The notes below the pieces were generated by a model, which saw only the letters and a list, made by a program, of their open reading frames with translations, did no database searches and was not told the origin of the DNA. Source: Dromiciops gliroides (Eukaryota > Chordata > Mammalia > Microbiotheria > Microbiotheriidae). From it: DNA of 64,000 nt. The stretch covers positions 60,372,532 through 60,436,531 of the forward strand of contig NC_057861.1 of the NCBI RefSeq assembly GCF_019393635.1. The letters run 5' to 3'. Positions 46,101 to 53,800 of this stretch are shown here, in pieces. Each line of letters opens with the position of its first letter. Position 1 is the first letter of the stretch. The position numbers and the translations under genes were made by a program.

Positions 46101-48754
46101 CAATTTCCTCCCGCCTTTTCTGCTGGGGAATGGGACTGCTTTGACCTCTTTGCATTCTTCTCCTGAACACAGAGAAAAACTGCAAATATTAGGGGGTTTA
46201 TCATCCAGACTAGGCAAGAGAGATCATCACCACAAAACCAAAGGAAATGACCTGACCAAGAGAGAGCCCCATAAACCTGACTTCCATGTCTGCTTCCTTC
46301 TCAGCTACTCAACCCCCTCCTTTTTGTTTTTAGGGTTTAAACTCCCCCTTTCCGTCCTGGCTTTTTCCAGTTATAGATGCCTCTGATAACTCCTGTTTGG
46401 CACTTCCAGGAATATGTTGCTAACAAAACTAAGAAGACAGAAGAACGTCGCAAAACTATTGAGGATCTAAATGGTGTAATCCAGCAGATCTATAAAGATC
46501 AAGACCTTACTCAAGGTGGAGTGTCAATTCTCTTCTTTCCACCCATGGTGGACCCAGGGGATAGCTAGGTCTGCCTTGATTTGGACCTGTCCATTTAAGC
46601 TGTTTTCCGGACCTTATTTTGGATCCAAATTAAAATCCCGTGATCTTTATGAGAACTAAAAAGCCTTTCCAGAGCCTGAAGTACCTGGAGGTAACTCTTT
46701 GGGGGAAAAGGAGGGGGAAAGAAGTGAAAACTAGGTTTGTTGAGGCAATTTATCGGACAGGGCATCTGTTCAGTGACTGGACCTAAAGACCTCTCTGGTT
46801 TTTAAATTGGAGAGGGACATTCTCAGTAGCAATTAGTGGCCCCTCTTTAACTCTGGGGACTAAATCTATCCCAATAGGGATACTGCGGGGGCAGCTAGGA
46901 GGCGCAGTGGATAAGCACTGGCCCTGAATTCAGGAGTACCAGAGTTCAAATGTGGCCTCAGACACTTAACACTTACTAGCTGTGTGACCCTGGGCAAGTC
47001 ACTTAACCCCAATTGCCTCACTAAAAAAAAAAAAAATCAATCGGGATACTGGTAGAATTGGAAACAGGAAGCTCCTTCCCCTTGCAGAGATTGCCATGGA
47101 GCACTTTGTGAAGAAAGTGGAGGCAGCTCATTGCTGCAGCCTGTGACCTCTTCATTCCCATGCAGTTTGGTATTATACAGAAGCACCTCAAGTCCATGGA
47201 ACACAACCGAAACAGAAGAGTGAGTGGAGTGCTTTGGGGCTTTCCTCTGCCTAGTCAAGGAAGCATTGAGTTGTGGGAGACATGCTAGGTTTCAATGGCA
47301 GGCAACTTGGCTTTACATCTGGTTACAGTGCTTACTGACTGGGGGACCATGGACAATTGCTTTTCCTCTGAGTTTCCTTTTTTCCCCCTATAAAATTGGA
47401 ACTAATTCTTGCCTCTGCTAAAGTTCTGTTCTGTATCTTTATGGTGATAATTTGAGATTCTCCAAGGCCAAGTGGGCAGAACCTCCCGCATTGGAAAGAC
47501 TTAGGTTCTGGGTTTGCCTGACAGACCATAATCTTTAAGGATCAGCTGTACTTGGAATGGCAAATACCAGGGTTACCCCATAGGGTGGTAGACTTTAAAG
47601 CCATAGCAGAGACATTATGTAGTAGTTGTAATAGGTATAGTAGAAGGTGCTGAAGTGTAGTGACCTGAATTATAATTTGGCCTTGAACACTTACTAGATT
47701 TCTGAACATGGGCAATCATTGAAGCTGGCTTATCTTAAAACTGTGCTACCTACCTCACAGGCTTGGGGTTTTTTTTGTTTTGTTTTGTTTAAGTGCTTTC
47801 TAAACTTTGCAGGCTGTCGAGATAATAAATTGGGTATTAGTAGTCATGTGAAGCTTCTGACTTTTTGAGACAGGATCTTAGGTGATAGGCTCCTGGGAGT
47901 TGAACTGTTTAGGATGAGTCCCGCTGCTCAAGAGGGTTCCATTCTTTTCTTTTAGCTCATGATGGAACAGTCCAAGAAGTCCTCACTCATGGTAGCTCGA
48001 AGTATCCTGAACAATAAGCTCATTAGCAAGAAGCTAGAACGCTATCTTAAGGTAATCAGGCCTGACTGGCCCAGGGAAGCCTCTTGCTTGGCCCTCCCCC
48101 ATACGTATGCCCTTTGCACATGAACCTTTTTTGCCCAGTACTCTTCTGGGCTGGGTTCAATCTTTGGGATGGGAAGTCACAGTTTGCCTCACTCTTCCAA
48201 ATTGGTATATGACCTCAGGTCTTCTGGAAAAAGGGGTAGTGGCTCGAGAAGACCCTAGTTGAATGGAGGCAGCTAGGATCCTGGCTTTTCCCCCTGGGAA
48301 GAGCAGGTAGAGATGATGAGAGTCATGGTAGAGGGGAATTTGGGGATTTAGGGAAACAGGATTGCTTGCAAAAGAGAGATACCTATAGACTGGTGTGTGT
48401 TTGTCTCCCTCAGGGTGAGAATCCCTTCACGGATGACCCTGAAGAAGAAAAGGAGCAGGAAGAAGGAGAGGGCAGTGCTGTAGAAGAAGGAGTGGCTGAA
48501 GGGGAGGATGAGAACAAAATCCAGGAGAAAGCACAGTAGGACAACCTGAGCTTCAGGCAGGGGACAGAACCAGCTGCCTGAAGCAACAGCAGGGACTGGA
48601 GCGCTAACCTCAGCAAAGAATTTGGAGGAGGAGCAGTCGGGCTTGGAGCTCCCTCCAGAGGAGGAACCCAGTGCCCTTGCTAGGGGGTGTTTTGCAGCAG
48701 CAGATCCGGGGTATCCCTGGCCTGGATGTGGAAGCTGATGAAGATGAGGAATGA
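26784..48754 (+). CDS. AKAP8L: AKAP8L (A-kinase anchoring protein 8-like), 14-exon span
   Basis: AKAP8L (HAP95/NAKAP95) is a nuclear-matrix zinc-finger protein. Family knowledge links it to RNA helicase A, lamina and chromatin organisation and RNA export; unlike AKAP8 it is not thought to bind PKA RII strongly. Exons: 26784-26796, 31547-31621, 38297-38329, 38823-39064, 41553-41993, 42225-42321, 42413-42484, 42791-42854, 44019-44127, 45918-46060, 46410-46515, 47088-47219, 47956-48051, 48414-48754. The number agrees with human. Tell-tale segments: MSYTGFVQGSETTLQST, NTTNYGYGM, SLFSQNIIPEYGMF, MKQMRRTWKTW, two AKAP95-type fingers, and the tail QQQIRGIPGLDVE. About eleven small indels break the literal frame, several in homopolymers. 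Confidence 0.93.
27085..27230 (+). repeat. MIR copy in AKAP8L intron 1
   Basis: Contains GACCTTGGGCAAGTCCCTGA and CAGTTTCCCCTTCTGTA, the MIR core and 3' segment, in sense orientation. Confidence 0.75.
27929..28104. mobile_element. hAT-like MITE (family A, copy 1)
   Basis: Shares end and interior sequence with the element at 63417-63597: a CTTCTAAAACTTTTTTCCACT start, an AGAAATTTTT-like interior and a terminal segment reading AGCTTTTTAAACTG on the reverse strand. It is about 175 bp, with no coding capacity, and more diverged than the other copy. Confidence 0.65.
28480..28990 (+). repeat. L2 LINE 3' end
   Basis: Recognised by AAATCCCACCTTCTACAAGAAG, by GTTGTTTCCCTCATTAGAC and by the L2 tail GCACTGTACCTGGCACATAG followed by TAGGCCATTAATGCTTGTTGAA. 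An ancient fossil copy with no open frame. Confidence 0.8.
30039..30208 (-). repeat. CORE-SINE (marsupial tRNA-headed)
   Basis: Reverse orientation, with an A/T-rich tail at the left and CCACCTAGCTGG head at the right. Flanked by a clear target-site duplication, TTCACCAAACATTATT at 30023-30038 and 30209-30224. Lies in AKAP8L intron 1. Confidence 0.92.
30581..30640 (+). repeat. CORE-SINE fragment
   Basis: Only the core and tail remain: TAGCTGTGTGACCCATGGCA ... CACTTAACCCTCATTGCC then A-rich. Confidence 0.75.
31143..31291 (-). repeat. CORE-SINE
   Basis: Reverse copy with GACTTGCCCAGGGTCACAC and CCACTGCACCACCTAGCTGC. Ends about 255 bases before AKAP8L exon 2. Confidence 0.9.
31547..31621 (+). 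CDS. AKAP8L: AKAP8L exon 2
   Basis: Acceptor gtgtttctag, donor gtaagt at 31622, 75 nt, phase 1-1. Reads GFVQGSETTLQSTFSDT then TAQPTCDY plus a split Gly codon. Clean. Confidence 0.92.
33250..33925 (+). repeat. L2 3' end split by younger SINE material
   Basis: Left part (about 33250-33420) reads TGCCTGGAATTCATTCC, then CCCACCTTTTACAAGAATC and TTATTTATCCTGTATA. The right part (33790-33925) resumes with CCCATTAGACCGTGAGCTCC and TTTCTGGCACATAGGCACTT. The intervening block is the MAR1-like SINE at 33528-33787 and flanking repeat sequence. Confidence 0.7.
33528..33787 (-). repeat. MAR1-like marsupial SINE
   Basis: Reverse orientation. It has the long MAR1-type 3' part (GTTCAGTCCTTTCAGTGG, CAACTCTCAATGACCTCATT), then the MIR-like core (AAGTGACTTGCCCAAGGTCG) and the head CACTGCACTACCTAGCT. 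Confidence 0.8.
34262..34419 (-). repeat. CORE-SINE
   Basis: Reverse copy in AKAP8L intron 2, beginning with a T-rich tail and ending GTGCCACCTAGCTGCCC. Confidence 0.88.
34540..34615 (-). repeat. Fragment of MAR-type SINE 3' end
   Basis: The reverse strand reads GATGGCATTTGTCCTCTTC..GAACAAAGGATAA, matching the 3' part of the full element at 58347-58660. Confidence 0.55.
35541..35660 (+). repeat. Ancient interspersed repeat fragment
   Basis: GTGTGCCAGGCACTTTGCTAAG, ACAGCCCTCAAGGCTTATAA, then GGGGGAGACAACATGCAA. The same type of sequence appears near 29030-29110 and 8390-8440. I cannot assign the family with certainty. Confidence 0.5.
35899..36114. mobile_element. hAT-Charlie-like MITE
   Basis: Terminal inverted repeats: the left end reads TTCTCGGAACTTTTGGTCTC and the right end, reversed, TTCTCAAAGTTTAGTCTGG. 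The interior has GCTTTTGTTTATGTTGGTTA and TATCTATTTATATTTACC, typical of an old mammalian non-autonomous hAT family. No transposase frame. Confidence 0.75.
36188..36325 (-). repeat. CORE-SINE
   Basis: Reverse copy, T-rich tail at left, head CACCACCTAGCTGCTCC at right. The core is somewhat shortened. Confidence 0.85.
36500..36644 (+). repeat. CORE-SINE, full length
   Basis: GGCAGCTAGGTGGCACAG head, CTAGCTGTGTGACCTTGGGC core, A-rich tail. Flanked by ATCTCAATAG duplications at 36490-36499 and 36645-36654. Confidence 0.93.
37095..37180 (+). repeat. (CT)n then (TA)n compound microsatellite
   Basis: About 21 CT units (37099-37140) run straight into an AT/TA-rich stretch to about 37178, which abuts the tail of a SINE. 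Confidence 0.9.
37183..37333 (-). repeat. CORE-SINE
   Basis: Reverse copy immediately after the TA repeat: T13 tail, GGGCAATGAGGG, core, head ending ACACCTAGCTGCCCC. Confidence 0.88.
38297..38329 (+). CDS. AKAP8L: AKAP8L exon 3 with GC donor
   Basis: 33-nt exon, phase 1-1, reading YGTWNSGTNR. Acceptor ttttgctag. The donor is AGAG|GCAAGT, a perfect consensus of the rare GC-AG intron class rather than GT. The frame continues cleanly into exon 4. The homologous AKAP8 exon is at 62110-62148. Confidence 0.88.
38823..39064 (+). CDS. AKAP8L: AKAP8L exon 4, frame shift near its end
   Basis: Acceptor ttgttacag, donor gtgagt at 39065. Reads YENYSYGYGYGQDNTT, NYGYGMASSNSWEIPNSD and VLSKINQRFD. From about 39,002 the conserved LVSHLETDMMQGALYGSGGD reading is in the +1 frame, consistent with one extra base near GACGTTGG. 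The Tyr/Gly-rich part is the low-complexity N terminus shared with AKAP8. Confidence 0.9.
39475..39716 (+). repeat. MAR1-like SINE, near full length
   Basis: Head AGGTGGCCCAGTGGACATAG, core CTAGCTGTGTAACCCTGGGC, then CAGTTTCCTCATCTGTAAAA and the MAR1-specific end CAAATGGGGTCACAAAGAGT ending AACTGAACAACAA. Lies in AKAP8L intron 4. Confidence 0.85.
41553..41993 (+). CDS. AKAP8L: AKAP8L exon 5, several frame shifts
   Basis: Acceptor cctcttgcag, donor gtaagg at 41994. Conserved segments are spread over frames: YDSYEAYDS; then DLYRSGYDYSEIDPEMEMAY; then RPMATGYGRVWDDSMGARGQ, LPSLFSQNIIPEYGMF, GFGVGSGMKQMRRTWKTW. Apparent one-base changes lie near 41,580, 41,735 and 41,973. This is the central conserved region of AKAP8L, ending at the nuclear-matrix-targeting area. 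Confidence 0.88.
42225..42321 (+). CDS. AKAP8L: AKAP8L exon 6 (NLS)
   Basis: Acceptor tttgtctgtag, donor gtgagg. Reads NKKKKRKTINSTDEPDSK then AAKTDGSENSDSDN. KKKKRK is the expected nuclear localisation signal. Clean. Confidence 0.9.
42413..42484 (+). CDS. AKAP8L: AKAP8L exon 7
   Basis: Acceptor attctttttcag, donor gtaagt. Begins DEGTE as in human, then a TGA follows in the literal frame. One base less near 42,430 would give GETAEGTEAPDSARKSS. Confidence 0.75.
42791..42854 (+). CDS. AKAP8L: AKAP8L exon 8 (acidic/basic)
   Basis: Acceptor tttatgtcag, donor gtggtg (weak). Purine-only sequence encoding alternating E/K: EGEEEEGK..EDGKEERKEDAEK when the A run near 42,812 is one base shorter. Confidence 0.75.
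44019..44127 (+). CDS. AKAP8L: AKAP8L exon 9
   Basis: Acceptor ctgttcctatag, donor gtaaca. Reads GALTIQEE, then, allowing one more A near 44,043 and one more C near 44,115, QSNQTQNCRAGKKTQEKQ and KKRQRDRMVE, matching human GKKSQDKQKKRQRDRMVE. Both differences fall in short homopolymers. Confidence 0.8.
44460..45450. other. GC-rich coding-like island in AKAP8L intron 9
   Basis: Base composition is much richer in G+C than the flanking intron, and several overlapping + strand open frames (44579-44827, 44721-45014) read as plausible protein, e.g. AKWLLPYLGETETPMGDF and PSLWQKFPHFRDLVLEG, then EPFTPLLSGLFALRAPEL in the next frame. I do not recognise the protein. There is no continuous frame and no clear splice pattern. 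It could be a processed pseudogene, an unannotated exon cluster or just GC-rich intron. Confidence 0.35.
45918..46060 (+). CDS. AKAP8L: AKAP8L exon 10, first AKAP95 zinc finger
   Basis: Acceptor ttctactag, donor gtgatc. DQFVCSLCKFRTFYADEMT contains the CxxC pair. The histidines (H-L-D-S-K-F-H-K-E-H) appear after a one-base difference in a C run near 45,975, then KLPKQTADFLQ. AKAP95-type C2H2 finger, domain ZF_C2H2_AKAP95. Confidence 0.87.
46410..46515 (+). CDS. AKAP8L: AKAP8L exon 11
   Basis: Acceptor cacttccag, donor gtggag. Reads EYVANKTKKTEERRKTIED and LNGVIQQIYKDQDLTQ. A predicted helical linker between the two fingers. Clean. Confidence 0.92.
46886..47035 (+). repeat. CORE-SINE next to AKAP8L exon 12
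   Basis: Sense copy with GCAGCTAGGAGGCGCAGTGG head, intact core and A13 tail. Probable target duplication around GGGATACTG on both sides. The tail ends only about 50 bases before the exon 12 acceptor. Confidence 0.92.
47088..47219 (+). CDS. AKAP8L: AKAP8L exon 12, second AKAP95 zinc finger
   Basis: Acceptor ccccttgcag, donor gtgagt. Reads EIAMEHFVKKVEAAHC, then after one surplus base near 47,132, AACDLFIPMQFGIIQKHLKS and MEHNRNRR. CxxC ... H ... H of the second finger is visible across the shift. Confidence 0.9.
47956..48051 (+). CDS. AKAP8L: AKAP8L exon 13
   Basis: Acceptor ttcttttag, donor gtaatc, 96 nt, phase 0-0. Reads LMMEQSKKSSLMVARSILNN then KLISKKLERYLK, almost identical to human. 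Clean. Confidence 0.93.
48414..48754 (+). CDS. AKAP8L: AKAP8L terminal coding exon
   Basis: Acceptor gtctccctcag. Reads GENPFTDDPEEEKEQEE and an acidic tail to an in-frame TAG at 48537-48539. The conserved C terminus of the family (VPLLGGV..., then LQQQIRGIPGLDVEADEDEE) is nevertheless present downstream in another frame and ends with TGA at 48752-48754, so the TAG is more likely off-frame than the true end. I give the later stop as the end of the exon's coding part. Confidence 0.8.
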
Positions 48755-49350
48755 AGGAGCCCCATTTCAGAGAAGAAATGAGAGAGAGCTCAGACCTGTT
48801 ACAGAGCCATCATTCAATATTTTTAATAGTGAGGGGTGTGAGACTTGCTAACACCCACCTGGATACCTGTTCTCATTCTGGCCCTTGAAAACCTAGCATT
48901 TTTTTTGTAAATGGTTATGGAAATAGTGTGGATTGTTTTGGTTGTTTGTAGTGGGAGGTTATGGGACAGGAAGGGGTATAGATGATTTGAGTGTTTTGAA
49001 ACCCCAACTCCATTACATCTCGGTTTTGTGCCCCTTGAGTTTTTAAGGTACCTTTTCTTCTGGAACATCATCTTTTATAATATCTGCAACAGGGTATATG
49101 AAGAAGTATGGGCTCCTGGTCCTCTTCCTTAGGCAGCTTTGTATGTAACTAAAAGGTAGGTTGGTTCTGGGTTTGAAAAGAAAGGGCTCTGGTAAAGAAA
49201 TGTTCTTGTGTTTTAGTTCTGCCCTAGGTCCCCCACAACAACTGCCTATTTAGTCATTTTGTTTTAATCTCTTCCTTTTGCTGCAAAGCCAGAGTCAGCA
49301 TCATATTGTTTGTAAAAATCTAAAATAAATGTTCAGTCAGAACTGGTAAA
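48755..49350 (+). other. AKAP8L: AKAP8L 3' untranslated region
   Basis: About 0.6 kb from the stop to the poly(A) signal, with no repeat recognised. Confidence 0.75.
49324..49329 (+). terminator. AKAP8L: AKAP8L poly(A) signal AATAAA
   Basis: A canonical hexamer in CTAAAATAAATGTTC, followed by T-rich sequence (TTAAATTTTAGTTTTTTGG) about 30-50 bases on. Confidence 0.8.
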
Positions 49351-49354
49351 AGTC

Positions 49355-50500
49355 TTAACCTTAAATTTTAGTTTTTTGGTTGGAAGAATTGTGTGAGGTT
49401 GGGCAATCTTCGGAAATAACTTTTAACAATCAAAAATACTTATTTTAATAGTTTCTATTCAGAGTCTCTATACTGAACTGGAGGTGAGGAAGACATGAGC
49501 ACTTTTTGGTTGCACTTAGTAGACCCATAGTCCAAACTAAACTAAGATATGCATCAAAATAGAAGTTGTAAAATTAGGATGGAGAAGATTGCACTGAAGG
49601 AATGAAGTCTTATAAGGAAATGCTTTCTGTTTCGAGTTGGGATTTAAGAAGGAGGTGAATAAACAGACAGAAGTGACACAAGGAGATGACATATAGGTAC
49701 ATGTAGGTAAACTAGATGTAATGTCCTCCACAATGGACAGCTCTGACAGAAAAATCAAAATGCCCTTTAATTGGTAGAGCCTGCTTCTAATCCCCTTTGG
49801 GTGTACTGAGGTTTGGCTCCATACAAGGGAGACTCATGTAAGATAGCCTAGGCTGACTCTGGAGGGGGAGGCGCTGACAATTAACAGAGGCACAAGCATG
49901 TGAGGAAGGTTGTGGCAGGACAAGGGCATATATGTAATCATGTCGGGGTGATTGTAGAGAGGGGTTTTGAGTACAGGGCTGACACATGATAGCTATCTTT
50001 CCAAGTATTTGAAGGCATACCATAGGGAAAAGAGATTAGCCTTGTTCTATTTAGTCTCAGAACATACTAGAACACTGAGCAGATATACATTTAGAACTGA
50101 GATAAGGAAGATTTCCTAACAGCCGTCAAAAGTAAAATTTTCTTGACTCTCAGAAGGTTGAAAGAGGTTTTCCATTTAAATAAATGTTCTGTCCTTAATA
50201 GTTTACTCAATGCCAACTTCCCTTACTTAGATGCTCCCTTCTAGGGGCAGCCCAACCCTTCCCCTTTGACTTAGAACCTGGTCTGGAGGATTCTGTGGGA
50301 GGGGGTCCAGGAATTGGGAAGCATAGCAACGGAGAAGGTTATGGAAAAGCCGAACCTTGATACGTTGCATTCGAGGGCTGGATTCGGGGGTTGTCAAGGG
50401 GGTCTGCATAATTCCTGTCTCCTGGGCATTATGGGAAAGAAGACGATTGCTTTTTTGTTCCAGACTGCTGGGCGGGGGGTACCATAGTTTGGGACGGGTT
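49355..50500. other. AKAP8L-AKAP8 intergenic stretch
   Basis: AT-rich unique sequence to 49.8 kb, a probable ancient repeat fragment near 49,850-49,990 (AGAGGGGTTTTGAGTACAGG, GCTGACACATGAT), then the approach to the AKAP8 promoter. An antisense open frame at 50227-50690 is treated under findings. Confidence 0.5.
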
Positions 50501-50785
50501 GAACCTAAACGCTCCTGAAAGTACGTCGTTTTCAAGACCTTAACTGTCCGACTTTCCACGATCCGTCTCTTTGCCTTGATCCGACCTACCTCAAGGAAGT
50601 GGTACCAGCCTGGAAGCACCCGCTCCACCTCCCCAACACCTGTGGAGACTGCGCACTCGACCCTCGAAAGGCGGGGTCAAGCGCTACGAGATAGCCAGTG
50701 CTATTTCGACGGAAGGAGGCGGTGCGTGGGGCAGCCCAGTAGCCTTTCGACGGGGCGGGGGCGGGGAGGAAGGGAGGCTGGACTA

Positions 50786-50795
50786 GCGCATGCGC
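50786..50795 (+). promoter_or_regulatory. AKAP8: NRF1 site GCGCATGCGC
   Basis: A perfect 10-base palindromic NRF1 consensus in the AKAP8 promoter. NRF1 sites at this distance are typical of housekeeping CpG-island promoters. Function is inferred. Confidence 0.75.
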
Positions 50796-50843
50796 GGTGT
50801 TGCTGTCGAGGAACAGGAACTCTTGGCTGGCGGTGGAATCGAC

Positions 50844-50863
50844 ATGGAGACCGGTGTACGGAG
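50844..50863 (+). CDS. AKAP8: AKAP8 exon 1 (coding part)
   Basis: ATG GAG ACC GGT GTACGGAG followed by donor gtaagt at 50864. Human AKAP8 begins MDQGYGGYGAW in a 19-nt coding exon 1. Here there are 20 nt, one too many for the phase-1 acceptor of exon 2. Removing one base near GGTGTACGG would give MxTGYGG. An in-frame ATG lies upstream at 50790. The literal join to exon 2 meets a stop. Identified by position and by exons 2 and 3. Confidence 0.7.
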
Positions 50864-53800
50864 GTAAGTCTAAGAGGAGGGAGTTAGCGGCGGAAGGCGG
50901 GACTTTGTTCTCCCAGCTTCTAGCCGGACAGCTGCGGGGCACCCAAAGGGTCGTACGAGGCGGAGGAGGGCAGCAATAGGAGTCGGGGTTATGTCAGCAT
51001 TGGGGAAAAACCCTATCCTACGGTGTGTGTCGGGGCGGGGGGGGGGGGGTGAGGGAATCTCATCGGCTTTCTGATTGGTGAGGACCCGCTGTCTCTCCGC
51101 CGGACATCGTACGGATTGGCGGGCTCTGGGCCGAGGTGTCCAGGCGCCCTTGCCAGGCCTTACTGCTTGAGGGCTGAACAGCGAGCGAGGGGAGGGAAGG
51201 GATGTGTCAAGGGGGGACCGAGGGAGCTAGTCCAACTGGGGATGTCTAGCGGCCTCAGCGGCCCCTCTGTCCTCGCCGGGGACTCAAATGGACGCCTCCC
51301 CTTTCTGGAGGCGACACAAATGGCGGCTGCCGAAGGCCCCTCCTTCGAGGCGGGACTCCGCCCCCTTCTCGAGTCTCCTTCCCGCGTGCTTTGAGTGTCA
51401 ACGGGAAACTCGAGAGATCCATAGATCCATTTTGCAGATGAACAAACTGAGGCGGATAGGCAATTGAGGGACTTGCCCCAGTCAACAGCTGCTAATTGGC
51501 TGCGGCATTTGTTTTGAGTTGAGCTATAAGCTTCCTTAAAGGTTTCCAAAACCCTTTACATATCTCATTTTTTCCTTAACAATTTCCCCCTAATCCTCCC
51601 CCTCCCCCCATAGCTATTGTTTTTTTCCAAGTTTCTGGATGAGAAAAGGACAGAGATTAAAACCCGTGCCATGGTCAGCAGGCTAGTAAGCGTTTTAGGT
51701 AGGACTTAAAGTCGAGCATTCTTTGAACTGCATCTCTTACCCTCTCAGACATTACAAATTTTTGCACTCTGGCTCACTCCAAAGAGATGTTGAGTCCCCC
51801 CTCTCCAATACTGGTGCTGACGGAGTGGGGACTATGATGAAAGTGAGAACGACGTGATCATGTTGTCAGAAGGAAATTGACGTGATTGAAACTGGGGAGG
51901 GTGATTACCTGCTGTCTAGGGGAGGGCGAGGGAGGGAGAAAAATCTGAAATTGTAAGCTTGTATAAACAAAAGTTGAGAACTATCTTTACATGTAACGGA
52001 AAAAAATAAAATACTATATTAATTAAAAAAAAAAAGAAATGGGGAGGGTGTCCGTTGAGTAAACTGAGGAGAGGTCAAGGAGGAGCTTGAATGCTAGTTT
52101 AATCACAGTTTCTGGGAATCTATTTAAGATTAGGGGAGTATAGAGATCCTCTAATCCCATTTTGCAGATGAACAGATTGAGGCAAATAGTTAAGAGACTT
52201 GTGTGCAGGGTCACAGCTAATAATGTGTGAGGTTGTATTATACAAATTACCAAATAATTTTCTCTGGAGGTATGGGGAGGCTAACTGGAGATCTGGTTAA
52301 AAAAAAAAAACCTTTGAAGTAGGTGGTACCTGCGTTGTGCTTTGAAAGAAGCTAAGGGTTATTTGAAATTTAGTTGGGAGAGAGAACATAAAGCCCAGTA
52401 TGGTAGCCGGGTAAATCTTGAATTCAAGTCTTCCTTCCTCCAAGGCCAGCTCCCTATTTTACCATGCTATGCTACCTCTTCTACAAATAGAAAAAAGAAT
52501 AATGAGAGGACAAGTAATTCACCAAAAAAAGAGATCCAGCAATGTAAATCCTCTGGCCAGAAGGCATCCGCTTTTTACTTGTATTTGAGTTTCAGTTCTA
52601 TCGCTTGCCATCTGTGTAACTTGGGGCAAATCTCTGAGCCCAGTTCCTAATCTGAAAAATGAGGACGTTGGACTGGACCATTGGCGTCAAACTCAGAAAT
52701 GAGGCCACTGAATGTGGAAGGATCCTGCAGGCTGCATGTTGACTTAGAAAAGCACAGATTAACATTATGTTCTATTGGATTTTATCTATATTTGTTAAAT
52801 ATTTCCAAATTGATTTTCATCTGGTTCTTGCCCAGGAGAGCGGCATGTTTGAGACCTATAGACTAGAATAACTTGAAAGTCATTTCCATCTCTTAAGTGT
52901 ATGATCCAATGACTTGAAAGTCTGTTTATAAATATAAACAGAATGGGTACTAACAAGGTAAATAAGTTAATAATGCAAAAAATTCGTTTCATAAGTATCA
53001 TTTTCTAAGTAATGGGATGGTTCTCATTATTGGAATAGGGGACAGTATAGGTATGATCTTGAGAAGAAATTTGGGAACTGTTTGGAAATTTGGGATTGCC
53101 TCCAGGATCAAATACAAAATACAGTTTGGCATTGAAAGCCCTACAAAACTTAGCCCCCTCCTACCTTTCCAGTCTTCTTATATTCTTATACCTTAGTCCC
53201 TGACAAAGGCCTCCTGCTTCCACAAACAAGACATTCCATCTCAGTTCCAGGCAGTTTTTCTGACTGGTCTCCATGTTTGGAATGCTTTAAGTGAATCAAT
53301 CACTTTAAGTTAATCAAGCAGCTACCCTAACTAAAAGCCCATCTTTTGCTAGAAGCCTTCCCCCAAGCCCTCTTAATTCTTGTGCCTACCTTGTTCATTA
53401 TTTACCTTTATCCGGTATGTAGCTTGCTTGTCTCCCCCACTAGATTTGGAAGCTCCTTGAGGAATGGGACTGTTTTTTGCCTCTTTTTGTAATGCCCATC
53501 ACCTAGCAAGGTGTTTTGCAAATAGCTTAATAAATGCTGATTGATTGGTTGATTGACTGAATGAATGAATGAACGAAAGGGAGGAATTAGTGGGTTAAAT
53601 GGATGAGGAGCTTCCAAGTTGCAGTGCTGCAGAGCTGTCATCACCTAGAGGGTGGCGTTGAATGCCTGGGAGTTGATAAGATAATGACGCTGGAGACTTA
53701 CTGTAGCAAAGCCATGAGGAGAAGGCTTCTGAGGGCAAGACAAAGAGGGCTCTTTGGCGTCAGGAAGTGATTGATGTTTGCTTGTGGGAGGAAGAGGGGG

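Larger units (their letters stand above)
50500..51420 (+). promoter_or_regulatory. AKAP8: AKAP8 CpG-island promoter
   Basis: CpG-rich, TATA-less. Contains adjoining GC boxes (GGGGCGGGGGCGGGG, 50752-50766) and a perfect NRF1 site 50 bases before the start codon. A G-run (51036-51048) lies just inside intron 1. Confidence 0.75.
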
